From positions 264,069-328,068 of the IMG/VR virus record IMGVR_UViG_3300032236_001613: 64,000 nucleotides of DNA. One strand, given 5' to 3'. The translations under genes were made by a program, and so were the position numbers. Origin of the DNA: a virus. The notes beneath the pieces were generated by a model that worked only from the letters and a program-made list of their open reading frames with translations, did not search any database and was not told the origin of the DNA. This document shows positions 10,001 to 20,101 of this stretch, in pieces (position 1 is the stretch's first letter; each line of letters opens with the position of its first letter).

Positions 10001-13000
10001 TTGTAAGTACGATTGTCGCCTTTGAAACTTTCTGTTACTCTTTGATTGCTGATTTCGTTATTAACAGTAATTCTATCAAATTTTAATCCAATAGTATTAG
10101 TTCTTACTTTTCCGTTAGCCATTCTTGCATACGCAGTTGCTGGAACTAACAAGGTCGACCCTCCGCCGAGGATAACAATACTTGGTGTTTTAGTATAACC
10201 ACTACCAGAATTAGTAATTTTTATTGAAGTAACTTTTCCTAAAGATATTAAAGCTTCAGCAGTAGCACCAGAACCTGTGTCACCGGGTGCAGTAATAATT
10301 TCAACTGTAGGTACAGATGTATACCCGCTACCATGAGAAGATACTACAGCACTTTCGACAAATAATTTATAATTATCATACCATGATTTCCATGGATATG
10401 TGCTTAGTAATGCATCGCCTTCGACTACTGATATAAAAGAGTTAGAGCCTTTATCGTAGTAACTAGGAGAATCGAAGTCAGTAATATACGAATTAGTAGA
10501 TTCTACAACATCGTAATTAACTTGATAATTTCTTATTTTTGTATGATAAGGTTTAACTTCCTTTATATAATTCTCGTAGTATTCACTATTTTGGAATTTA
10601 TAAACATGTCGCTGATCTAAACTGCCTGCTAAGTTCTTAACATTAATAAAGGTAGTTTTAAACGCCCAATCTAAGAATTTTTGTTCACTGAGAGCATACT
10701 TAACTGCTTTGAAGAAGAAATAATTCCAGTAAATCTTAAGAGACCCTACAAATATATCGTCTTTGAGAGCTGTTAAAATATTTAAAAGTGGTCTTTCTGG
10801 GGTTTGATCGTATAAAGTTTGATCATAGGTGTAATGGTAATCAAAATTATACCAATTATCCTTAGTATTCCATAAACTACTACTTAACTGTATTGTTCCT
10901 TTTTCGCTTAGTACTAAATCGTAATCGTTATCGTAGGTTCCATTACCATTGACTCTTTGTAAAATAATGTATCTACCATTACCTTGATTGAGAACTTTTA
11001 CATAATCACCTAAACTTACTGTAACTGTTTCTAGTGCGTACGGTTCAGGAACTGTAATTAGCGGCTTCAAAGGATCGTAGTTAGTGCTAGTCCAATCAAC
11101 ATACGACCAATATTGTGTGGTGTCATAATCTTGTGTATGTCTTTTAATCCATTTTTTATTAGATAGCTCGTACTTGGCCCACAAATTATTACTATTAATA
11201 TCAGATTCTACAATAACTGTATAAGGTCTTACTAAAAGAGTAGGTGCTACTGTAAACACACTACCAGGATTTTCAATTTCAACAGAAATAATTTCCCCAT
11301 TTTGATTTATTAATGTTTTAATACTTGCATTTGAAACTAAATCATTATTTCCTGGAATTATTTCTACGTTTGGCCCGGCCCACGAAATTGCATTTCCGTA
11401 AATATCTAGCCCGACTGGTAATAATGCACCAAACCCGTACCCTGGATTATCAATATTAATTGATGTTATCTTTCCATTAGTAATCGAGCATGATAAGGCA
11501 GCATCTTTTTTATCTACAACAACTAAACTTGTTAAACTATCGTAATCAGATAGTAATAAATCATATTCTCTAGAATAGACATCTGGAATTTCTTCTTTAG
11601 AATTTAAATTTCTAAAATTAGCTGAATAAGAAATTAAATATTTTGAAAATACTCCGTTAACATATTCAATAGCATTTCTTAATGCTTCAGTTCTATTAAC
11701 AAACATACCCTGTTTTGGTCTAATTTCTATACCATACTTTTGTCTATCGCTCAAAGATGGGTCAGGAATTAAATTTCCAAGACTATCTACTCCTACTAAA
11801 CTATCAATTAGTTTCTTATTAAGCATAGTTGTAGGCATACTATTAGCATCGCCTTCGCTTAATAACATCCATTCTGTATGTTTATTGATAGAACGATTAT
11901 AGTAATCTTTTGAAATATTCAGATAGATATTATTAGAAACTAAATCATTCTTTATATTAGTTACTGATAAAGAATTCGACGAAAGTATTGATAAAAATTT
12001 ATTACCGATGCTTGACGGATTAAAAATTATGCTAGCTACATCGCTTGCTGATATTTTTCTTCCTAACAAGTTTGGAACAATAACAGTATTCTTAACCCAA
12101 TAGAAATAAACATCTGTAGTTACTCCAGTTTCGGCATTATAATATTGTTTAACACTTATAATACTATTGTCTGGATACTTAGGTTGACCACTTACTCCTC
12201 GGTATAATCCTTCTGTAGTATCAGCTAAAGAACTCCATTGGCTAGGAAGATATTCAGTTTTAACCCATTCATATACATCAATGCTTGCCCCTGGGAATAT
12301 GGATCCCCATGCGTTCTTTCTATATTCTATTTCGCCCTGTTCGTACCAAACATACTTAACAGTACTTAGATCCCACCATAATTCGCCCACATGGTCTTCA
12401 ATCCAGCTAGTGTTAGTGTCTACTACTACTCCCTGGTTTCCGATGCTATATACCGCAGGATCAAAAGCTGTTTTGTATCTAATTTCTTGATCCGCAATTC
12501 CGATTATTTTTCCTTTAACTGGATCAATAATATCAATATAATCTACAATTTTTTCCGAGAAACTATCAATAGTGATTGCTCTCTTAATTTTATCAAGATC
12601 CACTAGTTCATCTTGATATCTATGAACACTCCAGTTATTTGATGTTAAATCTAATTTATCAAATTCATAAACCACACCGTAGTTTGGTGTAGTTGTTGGA
12701 GCTCCGACAAAAATACTTCCATTTGTTATAGCTAAACTATGTCCATATCCGGACCCACTAACCAATGAAGCAGTATCTTGAAATTCATTTGCTAGTATAA
12801 AATTAACATTCTTTCTCTCATAAGAATATACACTACCAGAATTTACAATATACTCGATAAACTCTGTAGTTTCATTGTCAAACAATGTTAATCCATTATC
12901 AAATGTTGTTGTTAGAGCTTGCTTACCAATAGTTGATACCAATAATAAATCACCGTGAGTATTAGTTTTAACAGTTGATCCAAAATACATATCAGTATCA

Positions 13001-16000
13001 TCGGTAGGATTGAAAATATAATCTGTTAAATTATATTGTGTTCCATTCCACATATATACAAATACTATTCCGGGACTATGAGTTAGATCTTTAGCAGTTA
13101 TAGATGAAGCAAAAAGATAAACTCCATTGTCAGACATTGCAATACTTTGACCAAATTTGTCATTAACAGTACATAAACTAGGGGCATTGATTGTTTGCAG
13201 TAATGTATCAGCAGAATATACATAAACTGTCGAATTGTCCGCATAAGCAATCGCTGTTCTGTCACCTGCAATATTTCCTACTATTTGATAATCTGTGCTA
13301 GTTGATGAACTAATTGATAAACTATAACTTGGAATAATAGTTGCAGTTAATGTTGCAGTTGTTGAGACGTTAATGATATCTAACAATAAATCATAAGCAT
13401 ACACTGTACCGGTACCTGGGGCCCCGACTAATAATGTTTTATTTCCGTTAACTGCCTGCTGCGAAAGATAGATAGTGCTGCCGTATCTAGCATTCGAACC
13501 AGGATAAACTTCATTATCTAAAATAAAGGTTCCATCTATACTGTTTATTTGAATTAGATTGGCTGATGGAGCTCCGGCTACAATTACGCTGTAATCCATG
13601 TCATAAGATACTGAATACCCAAAGTTAGTTACTGTAGAACTAAGTGTACTATTAACTGTTATAAGCCCTATAGGAGTTAAATTTTGTGTTTTGACTCCGT
13701 TATAGGCAAACACTGCTCCATAACCTGTTGCTGGAGTATAATATCCTGGAGCACCTATTATTAATACATCAGCAGTTTCTCTTGATGCAAGACTTTGCCC
13801 AAATAGCTGATGTATATGCTGATACCCATTAAAGATTTCTTTTAATTTTGAATAATTATTCTGTTTTTTATATACAGTCCACTTATCGCTAATTCCATCG
13901 CCATTGTCTGCCCAAATAGTATCACCGAATTTAAATTTGATCTTTTCTTGTAAATCTCTGATAGTATCAAAAGAATTAACTCGGACACTTTCGAATTTAA
14001 AGAGTAAAGCTACTGTTGTTGGTAGCGAAGCTGATGTTAAAGTAGTAGAGACACTAAAACTACTTAAAGACGGTATTCTGGTTATCTCATAAATCCCATC
14101 AGTTTCATTATCTAACCCATAAACAGAAACTATATCTCCAACAGATAAATTATGCTTATGACTTGTTGTAAAAGTTAACTCCGATGATGGCAATGTTACT
14201 GAAGAGCTTAGTACTCGAGTGTTTTGTACAGTATACCTATAGACATCCCAACTACCATTATCTTTAAACCCAAGCCAGAATGTATCACCTTCGTTCAAAC
14301 TACCTATATTGGCAATATCAAATAAACTTGTTTTATTATAGATTGTTGAAGTTACATCATCTAATCTTACATATCCAGCAACTGGTAATATAATATTATT
14401 GTTTCTATAAGTAGAAGAAGTAGTGGTTTCAAAAACCATTTCGCTATTATAATTTTGACTCTTAATACTTAGATCACTAGGAGTAATATAAGAATTAATG
14501 TCGTCAGGAACGGCAGGAGCAGTGTCAACAAACTTCACAATTTGACTATTTTCTCTAAAATCAGATTCTCTTAATGGAAATTCGATCTCATTATAAGAAT
14601 TAAAATTACCATATGATCCGATTCTAAATGCCCATTCTTCTGTAAACTCAATCTGTCCCTGAAGATTGTGCATGCTAGCTTTAGCCAATTTTTGTATCGA
14701 ATTTGCTGTGCCTTTCTCCTTAATAAATCCTTGATAGAATTTATATTGAGCAATAGGATCAACAAAGATATTTGTTAAGTAAAGACGAGGAGTATACCCA
14801 GTTAAATGCTGAGCCATCTTTTGTTGGCTTTGATCAAAGTTATCAATGTCTAAGCTATAAAAATCTTCAAATTGATTTATTTTGTATTCAAAGTTTGGAA
14901 GAAGCTGAGCTACAGGAGCGGATCCTAATAATGACCATTGAGTGTAATCAAAATTTAAAGATCCGATAATATTTTGAGTAGCTGAATAATATTTTCCATA
15001 GTACTTAACTATGTCGCCTACTGAATAATCAGTATAATTTGTCCAGTCACTAATTATTGCTTCATCATATATAAATCCAGGACTTAAAAAATCACCATTC
15101 CAGTCACTGGTAATAAATCCAGCAAGTTTCATTCTGCTTTGTCTATATCCTGTTTTAATATCGTACACAATATCACCGAACATACTTTTGTTATTCATAA
15201 CAATAACATGTTCTTTTTGTATAAGATTTAATCTAGCAAAATAAATTCCTTCCGGTGAATTAAATGATTTAATAGTGCAAACTTGATTTTCTCTACTAAG
15301 AGTAAAATTCTTTATAGGGTACGGCGATCCGTCAGATTTTAACAATGAGTAATCATAAAAACTGTCAAGTACATTATCGACTACAGCATCGGTAAATTGA
15401 TATTCAATTGTATCCGCAAAAGGACTTAATGTAATGACAGAACCTGCTGCCCATCCTTGAGTGGTCCAATATAAAAATTCTTTACCACTGAATTTCCAAT
15501 CAATAACTGCTCCTAAATCTGAGTTAAACTGATTAAAAATAAATCCTTGATTAGTTAACCATTGCCCATACCCAACAATAAGATCATAAACTTCTTGTAA
15601 AGTTTTATATTGAGTACCGTACGGCACTGAAGTTACTTCGGAATTAAAATCTAAAGTAGAGAGTACTGTAGCTCCGCCAACTGTTGGTAATCTCGATAAC
15701 TTAATATAATTTGATGTATTAAAACTAGTGCCAGAGTTAGCACTGTTTACTACAGTATAAAATACTCCTGAATATTTTACAATTTGTCCTGATTGATAAT
15801 ATGTATTTTCTGTCCATGTTAGATAAGCTGAGGATTTTCCACCAACGTTAACAACACTATCATTATTTCTATGTCTAGGAGCGTTGATATTAAAGAAAGC
15901 ATTTTGTCTATCGTATCCTTTAACAGTAAAATACCCATCACCTTTTTCAATTATTATTCCAGATATTGAAACAGATTTAATAGGATTACTAGTGTTAAAC

Positions 16001-19000
16001 AATAATGTATAATCTTCATTAGGTAGAAGTACACCAGGATTTATAGAAGCTGGGTTAACCGAATCAATTATAATTTCTAATTTATCTTTACTTAAAAATC
16101 CTCCAGCTTTATAACTTAAATTAAAGTTTACTGTAGACAGATCCTGTTTAAGTTCAGATAGATACTTTTTATTTCTCTTTAATCCATTTTCGATTACCCA
16201 AACACTGTAACCAGAGGAAGGAACAGATGATCCTAAATTGTCAATATCAGAATACAACATAACAGTAGCTGGATCAAGGAATAACTTATCGCTGCCGTAT
16301 CTATATTGGCCAGTTGCATTTTTAGACAATCTTATAGGATCAAACATTTTAGCAGCATAATCTGCTGGTTTAGCAAGAGCACAAATTATTTGTACTGCGA
16401 AAGGCCACAGACTGCTACGTCTCCAAGCAGTTTCAACCGGACCGTGATCGCCGTAGACCCAATCGGCATCAGGCGACGGTATGTATCCGTTTTGAGCGAT
16501 TCCTGCCCACTCTCTAACATCAACTACATTACCGCTAGCATCAACAGGAATTACTTGACTTAGCCCCAGACGAATATAAACTGGATCTATTCCTGCTCGA
16601 TCTCCTTGTCTAATTAAGCCTGCTTCGAGATCTTGCCATAAGTTTAAATTTCCTGCGGTGTAAGGAGCCGGCCCATATTCTGATTCCCACCATGATGGTT
16701 TAACACTAAATCCGAGCATTTCCCAAGGATGAGTATTTGGACGGTCAGTATCGAAATAATACTTATAGATACCTCTCCAGTTTCCAGCAGGAAGACTATC
16801 TGCAAAGGTATAATCATATGCTTGCTTAAAGTTATAAGTTTTATGATTATTAACATTATAGTATAAATTTTTTGTAAAATCTAGACCGTAAATAGAACTC
16901 CATTGAGTAAAATCACCTTGAACTAACTTATAAATTTCACTATAAGAATATTCTGATTTTCTAAATACCGAAGGTAGAATTTTATTAATATTAAAAATTT
17001 CTGGATTATAGTTTGCTTTTATGTTGTTGTAAACACGTTTCTCAAATTCAAGCAATGCAATATCTCTATAATCATAATTTCCTTGATCTGCATCCTTTAC
17101 TAATGTATATGCTACAGTTAAACTTCCGTCGTGTCCTTGTATTATCATTACAGGATCGTTAGCATAACTATAATCTTTATATATCTCAGGAACATACTTA
17201 GGATATAATCCTAATTTAGTAGGTGTCGGCGGTACATATGATCCTATTGTTGAAAAATAATCAACAATAGTGATTACATCTTGCACATTTAAAGTAGTAA
17301 TAATTTTTACATTAGGGTTAACAGTATCAAATGTATAATCTCTTCCATATATTAATTGAGTACCGTTAAGATATATTAGTATAGATCTATTCGATGGAGC
17401 TGTAATATCAAATATACTTGTAAGAGGGTAGATAACATTGCGAGAATCAGTCACTGTGTAGGATTTTGAAGTTGAATTGTTACCAAACCCAATCATATCG
17501 CTTTGACTATAAGGAAATGAAGAATTTTTACTGTAGTTTATTAAGTTGATTGCCTGATCTAAAATTTGATCTGTAGTAAGACTCATATCAATCTGAGAGA
17601 TCGAATCAATAAGTTTTAACTTAAATCCATAGTAATCATTAGCTGATGCACGAGTTGCATTAATTAAACTATTTTTTACATCAGTTATAAAAAGTTGAGC
17701 AAAAGATAAAGGATTATTATTGGTAATTAATCTTGTTCCGTATTTTGAAATATCTGGAAGACTCTTTAAATTACTTACACCAGGAAAATAACCAACGAAA
17801 TTAGGTTCTCTCTGCACCATTGTTTGCACATGATCTGAGATTTCACTTAATGTAAACTGATTTATCTCACCGTTTAGTGGATTGTTTGTTAAATTCAATG
17901 GTGTCTCGTAAACCCCTGTACTGTTAGGTGCAGCACTTGAATAGCAATTTAACAATAGATTAGTTGTTGTGCTAAAAGATTTATTAAGTTTTACATTTAA
18001 AACATTTTGCGTTGATGTAAAAACATAATCAGTTGATTCAATTAATTTTATATTATTAGCAAATACTGATACAGTAAGATCACTAATTAATCCGCTGTTA
18101 TCGTAAACTGTTATTGGTACAATAGTAGTATTTGTATCTAAAACTTGGAACTGCTGTACTGCAAGTTTATAAGATTCTCCTTTGACCCATATATTAACAA
18201 GTGCATTATTCTGTTTTAAGTAAGTACTTGATGTCGGAACTGCTGTTACCTGGTTCGTGCTTAATAAAGAGATTGTATCACTACTAAAAAAGTTTTGAAA
18301 CAAGTAAGATCCTTCAACTCCTACATTCATATAGCTTAAAGGAAATCCTAGTACAGGATCGTTTGCACCAGTACCTATTACATAACCAAATAGCTTATTT
18401 CCATTAAAAATAGAATCATAATAATTTTTATTACTATAGCTGTTGCCATCGGCATCAAACAAATCAAAAAGAGGAGCTTGATTTAACTTAGTTCGTTGTT
18501 GAGCTAATACCCATTCCAATCCATTAAACCACAACTCAGTGCCTTGACCTAATGTTCCAGTCGTTATTACAGTAGTGTTTCCAAAAACAGGTTCAACAGA
18601 TTCAACAAGATTTATTTTATAAAATCCGTTGATTGAACTAAATGTAACTTCGAATACTTTTGATTTTACTAAAGGATCTTTATCAGCAGTAAAAATTATT
18701 TTTTGACCCGCAGAAAGTGCAACACCGTCAACAGTATACGAACTCGAGCCTTCGATAGTCTGAAAAACATTGGTAGTTGTTCGATCGATTAAATCGACCG
18801 TCGAAATACTGTTATTTCCAAAATTATATAGTTGTAAATCAGCTTCGAACTCAACGATCGGTCGGCTAGCTCTCATATTAATTGGTAAAACTGGTACAAC
18901 ACCATTTGCTGCGGCTGATACATTAACTACATCAATATGAAACCATCTGTTATATCTAGACCATGGATTTAAATCTCGGCTAGCACGATTAATTGTAACA

Positions 19001-20088
19001 TACTCAGGAGTTAACGGAAGATTTTTAAAATTATCAAACGGATAATCATCAAAAGGAGTTGCATCAAAATCGGCATCATACTGTGTTGCTAAATTTTCAG
19101 GAGTTTGCAATAAATTAAAGTCAATTAACTTAATTGCACTACCTACTCCTTCGACTATAAACTCTTTATTTTGATAATATGACGGTGAAACATTACCTGC
19201 AAATACAATTTTTAATCCATTAATAAATTCTATTCCAGCAGAAGTTTTGTACTGAGCTTTACCAACAATGTCTTCGTCAACATTAATGGATGAATTTTCA
19301 GTAATAACTTTTACTAAGATTGTTCCAGGAACAACTAACCCATCGTCGGAAGTATAATAAATGACACTCGGAACAGTTTCATTAACTGTAAAAATAATCT
19401 GACCGTTACTAACACCTGCTCCGGTTAATGAGCCTAGATTATTTGGTTCGTTATTTGTTTTAATATAAAAATTATGTTTAGAGTTAATATTGAAAACATA
19501 TGTAACTCCTCTATAAAAAGTTAAGATTGGATCTTCGGTTACACCATCTGGAGTAAAAATAAAATAACTGCCATCGGCAGAATCTGTCACAGTATATGTG
19601 CTTACTGTATTTCTTTGTGTGCCGGTAACTGTTATTGAATCTGGACCTAATGGTAACCAATAATACTCTCTAAAATTAACAAACTTATCCCAATCAATAT
19701 GCGGATTGTAGCTATTAACATCAGGCGATAGTAATCTATTATAATCATTTACCGTTGACCCGTAATAACCTAATTGATTGACGAGATCATCGAATCCAAA
19801 TGCGTTCTTAATCGTACCTTCGGTATCGGCTAAAGTTAAAGACGGTTGAAATGGATACTTATTTCGTAATTCCGAAGCATTAATAGTTGAATTTGATATG
19901 TATACATCTGAATTTGAATTATAGTTAGGAGTTAATTTACTTCCAACGAATCCGTTGATTCTTGTTAGCGAGGGTGTTTTATATAATTGGTCAAGAGTAC
20001 TAGATAAAAACTTATTATTTTTTTCAGTTTGAAAATAAGTTGGTAATAGGTTTATTGATTTTCTAGTGTTTTTTGATGATTTATCCAT
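7066..20088 (-). CDS. Giant virion protein, 4340 residues, with cupredoxin-like and beta-propeller-like segments
   Basis: Probably a very large tail or fibre-associated virion protein; there is no signal peptide or membrane segment. Around residues 165-260, LTFYRGVTYVFNINSKHNFY followed by a Gly-rich turn and PSVIYYTSDDG resembles the cupredoxin-like segment seen in aquatic phage structural proteins. Residues about 2090-2478 hold roughly seven FG-GAP-like blades (LFGQSLA, LIIGAPGY, FGYSVS, LLVGAPGTGTVYAYD, FGQSIAMSDNG, YGHSLAITNG, IFVGAPT), suggesting a seven-bladed propeller. Further on are Gly-rich GSGYTSVPTV-type turns and repeated ligand-like beta units. It follows gp6 by 13 bases with an AAGGATTAA ribosome site. 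Carbohydrate or cell-surface binding is plausible but inferred. The frame is intact over 13 kb. Confidence 0.88.
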   Translation of the reverse strand: MDKSSKNTRKSINLLPTYFQTEKNNKFLSSTLDQLYKTPSLTRINGFVGSKLTPNYNSNSDVYISNSTINASELRNKYPFQPSLTLADTEGTIKNAFGFDDLVNQLGYYGSTVNDYNRLLSPDVNSYNPHIDWDKFVNFREYYWLPLGPDSITVTGTQRNTVSTYTVTDSADGSYFIFTPDGVTEDPILTFYRGVTYVFNINSKHNFYIKTNNEPNNLGSLTGAGVSNGQIIFTVNETVPSVIYYTSDDGLVVPGTILVKVITENSSINVDEDIVGKAQYKTSAGIEFINGLKIVFAGNVSPSYYQNKEFIVEGVGSAIKLIDFNLLQTPENLATQYDADFDATPFDDYPFDNFKNLPLTPEYVTINRASRDLNPWSRYNRWFHIDVVNVSAAANGVVPVLPINMRASRPIVEFEADLQLYNFGNNSISTVDLIDRTTTNVFQTIEGSSSYTVDGVALSAGQKIIFTADKDPLVKSKVFEVTFSSINGFYKINLVESVEPVFGNTTVITTGTLGQGTELWFNGLEWVLAQQRTKLNQAPLFDLFDADGNSYSNKNYYDSIFNGNKLFGYVIGTGANDPVLGFPLSYMNVGVEGSYLFQNFFSSDTISLLSTNQVTAVPTSSTYLKQNNALVNIWVKGESYKLAVQQFQVLDTNTTIVPITVYDNSGLISDLTVSVFANNIKLIESTDYVFTSTQNVLNVKLNKSFSTTTNLLLNCYSSAAPNSTGVYETPLNLTNNPLNGEINQFTLSEISDHVQTMVQREPNFVGYFPGVSNLKSLPDISKYGTRLITNNNPLSFAQLFITDVKNSLINATRASANDYYGFKLKLIDSISQIDMSLTTDQILDQAINLINYSKNSSFPYSQSDMIGFGNNSTSKSYTVTDSRNVIYPLTSIFDITAPSNRSILIYLNGTQLIYGRDYTFDTVNPNVKIITTLNVQDVITIVDYFSTIGSYVPPTPTKLGLYPKYVPEIYKDYSYANDPVMIIQGHDGSLTVAYTLVKDADQGNYDYRDIALLEFEKRVYNNIKANYNPEIFNINKILPSVFRKSEYSYSEIYKLVQGDFTQWSSIYGLDFTKNLYYNVNNHKTYNFKQAYDYTFADSLPAGNWRGIYKYYFDTDRPNTHPWEMLGFSVKPSWWESEYGPAPYTAGNLNLWQDLEAGLIRQGDRAGIDPVYIRLGLSQVIPVDASGNVVDVREWAGIAQNGYIPSPDADWVYGDHGPVETAWRRSSLWPFAVQIICALAKPADYAAKMFDPIRLSKNATGQYRYGSDKLFLDPATVMLYSDIDNLGSSVPSSGYSVWVIENGLKRNKKYLSELKQDLSTVNFNLSYKAGGFLSKDKLEIIIDSVNPASINPGVLLPNEDYTLLFNTSNPIKSVSISGIIIEKGDGYFTVKGYDRQNAFFNINAPRHRNNDSVVNVGGKSSAYLTWTENTYYQSGQIVKYSGVFYTVVNSANSGTSFNTSNYIKLSRLPTVGGATVLSTLDFNSEVTSVPYGTQYKTLQEVYDLIVGYGQWLTNQGFIFNQFNSDLGAVIDWKFSGKEFLYWTTQGWAAGSVITLSPFADTIEYQFTDAVVDNVLDSFYDYSLLKSDGSPYPIKNFTLSRENQVCTIKSFNSPEGIYFARLNLIQKEHVIVMNNKSMFGDIVYDIKTGYRQSRMKLAGFITSDWNGDFLSPGFIYDEAIISDWTNYTDYSVGDIVKYYGKYYSATQNIIGSLNFDYTQWSLLGSAPVAQLLPNFEYKINQFEDFYSLDIDNFDQSQQKMAQHLTGYTPRLYLTNIFVDPIAQYKFYQGFIKEKGTANSIQKLAKASMHNLQGQIEFTEEWAFRIGSYGNFNSYNEIEFPLRESDFRENSQIVKFVDTAPAVPDDINSYITPSDLSIKSQNYNSEMVFETTTSSTYRNNNIILPVAGYVRLDDVTSTIYNKTSLFDIANIGSLNEGDTFWLGFKDNGSWDVYRYTVQNTRVLSSSVTLPSSELTFTTSHKHNLSVGDIVSVYGLDNETDGIYEITRIPSLSSFSVSTTLTSASLPTTVALLFKFESVRVNSFDTIRDLQEKIKFKFGDTIWADNGDGISDKWTVYKKQNNYSKLKEIFNGYQHIHQLFGQSLASRETADVLIIGAPGYYTPATGYGAVFAYNGVKTQNLTPIGLITVNSTLSSTVTNFGYSVSYDMDYSVIVAGAPSANLIQINSIDGTFILDNEVYPGSNARYGSTIYLSQQAVNGNKTLLVGAPGTGTVYAYDLLLDIINVSTTATLTATIIPSYSLSISSSTSTDYQIVGNIAGDRTAIAYADNSTVYVYSADTLLQTINAPSLCTVNDKFGQSIAMSDNGVYLFASSITAKDLTHSPGIVFVYMWNGTQYNLTDYIFNPTDDTDMYFGSTVKTNTHGDLLLVSTIGKQALTTTFDNGLTLFDNETTEFIEYIVNSGSVYSYERKNVNFILANEFQDTASLVSGSGYGHSLAITNGSIFVGAPTTTPNYGVVYEFDKLDLTSNNWSVHRYQDELVDLDKIKRAITIDSFSEKIVDYIDIIDPVKGKIIGIADQEIRYKTAFDPAVYSIGNQGVVVDTNTSWIEDHVGELWWDLSTVKYVWYEQGEIEYRKNAWGSIFPGASIDVYEWVKTEYLPSQWSSLADTTEGLYRGVSGQPKYPDNSIISVKQYYNAETGVTTDVYFYWVKNTVIVPNLLGRKISASDVASIIFNPSSIGNKFLSILSSNSLSVTNIKNDLVSNNIYLNISKDYYNRSINKHTEWMLLSEGDANSMPTTMLNKKLIDSLVGVDSLGNLIPDPSLSDRQKYGIEIRPKQGMFVNRTEALRNAIEYVNGVFSKYLISYSANFRNLNSKEEIPDVYSREYDLLLSDYDSLTSLVVVDKKDAALSCSITNGKITSINIDNPGYGFGALLPVGLDIYGNAISWAGPNVEIIPGNNDLVSNASIKTLINQNGEIISVEIENPGSVFTVAPTLLVRPYTVIVESDINSNNLWAKYELSNKKWIKRHTQDYDTTQYWSYVDWTSTNYDPLKPLITVPEPYALETVTVSLGDYVKVLNQGNGRYIILQRVNGNGTYDNDYDLVLSEKGTIQLSSSLWNTKDNWYNFDYHYTYDQTLYDQTPERPLLNILTALKDDIFVGSLKIYWNYFFFKAVKYALSEQKFLDWAFKTTFINVKNLAGSLDQRHVYKFQNSEYYENYIKEVKPYHTKIRNYQVNYDVVESTNSYITDFDSPSYYDKGSNSFISVVEGDALLSTYPWKSWYDNYKLFVESAVVSSHGSGYTSVPTVEIITAPGDTGSGATAEALISLGKVTSIKITNSGSGYTKTPSIVILGGGSTLLVPATAYARMANGKVRTNTIGLKFDRITVNNEISNQRVTESFKGDNRTYNFPLSWAAENKKANIEVTLYNTTSTGHRILATEYSIDTYKKVVNGYHKLFSNIVLNSIPSTGTTLVISYNKNIELFHAVDRIQNYYSPTVGMPGNDLAQLMSGVEFPGSQIQGLEFDYTTNWDMAPFGKSLYGDDSNFYTTATVITTAATGTDTLVVNTLQGITAGLRVTTVALTTLTTNNNKFLSSNVVVTGINTLSNSVIFSTSTADQIISNTVRLEFWEYNTTPGVLDTILDGGNLSYTTAAGVNPSDTIIDADKFVSIYTSYAPEEQIKGEMYESVGISVYTRAESGSPMITQSVIQINQTVTNTIVALPMLPPNTASTMVYYNDTVLTYGRDYTIDFINQDVIVNPQPITGILGVSVIGVGGYQFNYYDYANGSNVTALSVHVGTINEIGSIYATLNGRRLSTTEYTLSRGRLYVSNLALGNYTLQAWSFTSGGNKFSTVNEQTFVGDGVTTSYLLTIYPGKHGSANSQAIVEINNRRLMSPSTVYYSVSAGETAFLIDPANNYPPGTFDLAHLEVYVNGIKLRNGIDFVLDQDSNQILFKPGFLQTGDAMAITNHTFSDYYFANGYVYIKPTANYQVNDLLKVIDFTDGDTSLIREETYLSRPSGKYPLTRKLLNSRYIWVTIGNSPLINTVDFYLDDTGTMVVLREDYPYIPNQLVSIMSMSDNTIEKNSVGYRVFTDLLGRNQFKRISKGNTTYLAETLYSTSTKIVVQDGSVLAEPNLAKKIPGAVLIDGEWIEYLTINGNELSDLRRGSLGTGPKDAYLVGTAVIDQSYKQNAPYQETFVKQKLTATNAISYVINGTLLTTATAADQLLVYYGGKLLRKAGIYKQNTDISYDSGDINLLGTTSTTSTLVLTKFVNDAYLVTSTNQVWVYTNSKLTNAVNGYIYSGLDYYPEEFTISGIVSNGSISTATLTLNLPNIKTGTEIMLVQRLAINNMYRNTGTSVLNDNSLFSTFLQDNPSTFPDKYYYGQF
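7085..7092 (-). promoter_or_regulatory. Late promoter motif inside the end of the 4340-residue gene
   Basis: GATAAATA on the minus strand, ending five bases before the ATG at 7079. It is formed by the last codons (D-K-Y-Y) of the 4340-residue gene. Confidence 0.6.
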
Positions 20089-20101
20089 TATTCATTAATC
20101 C

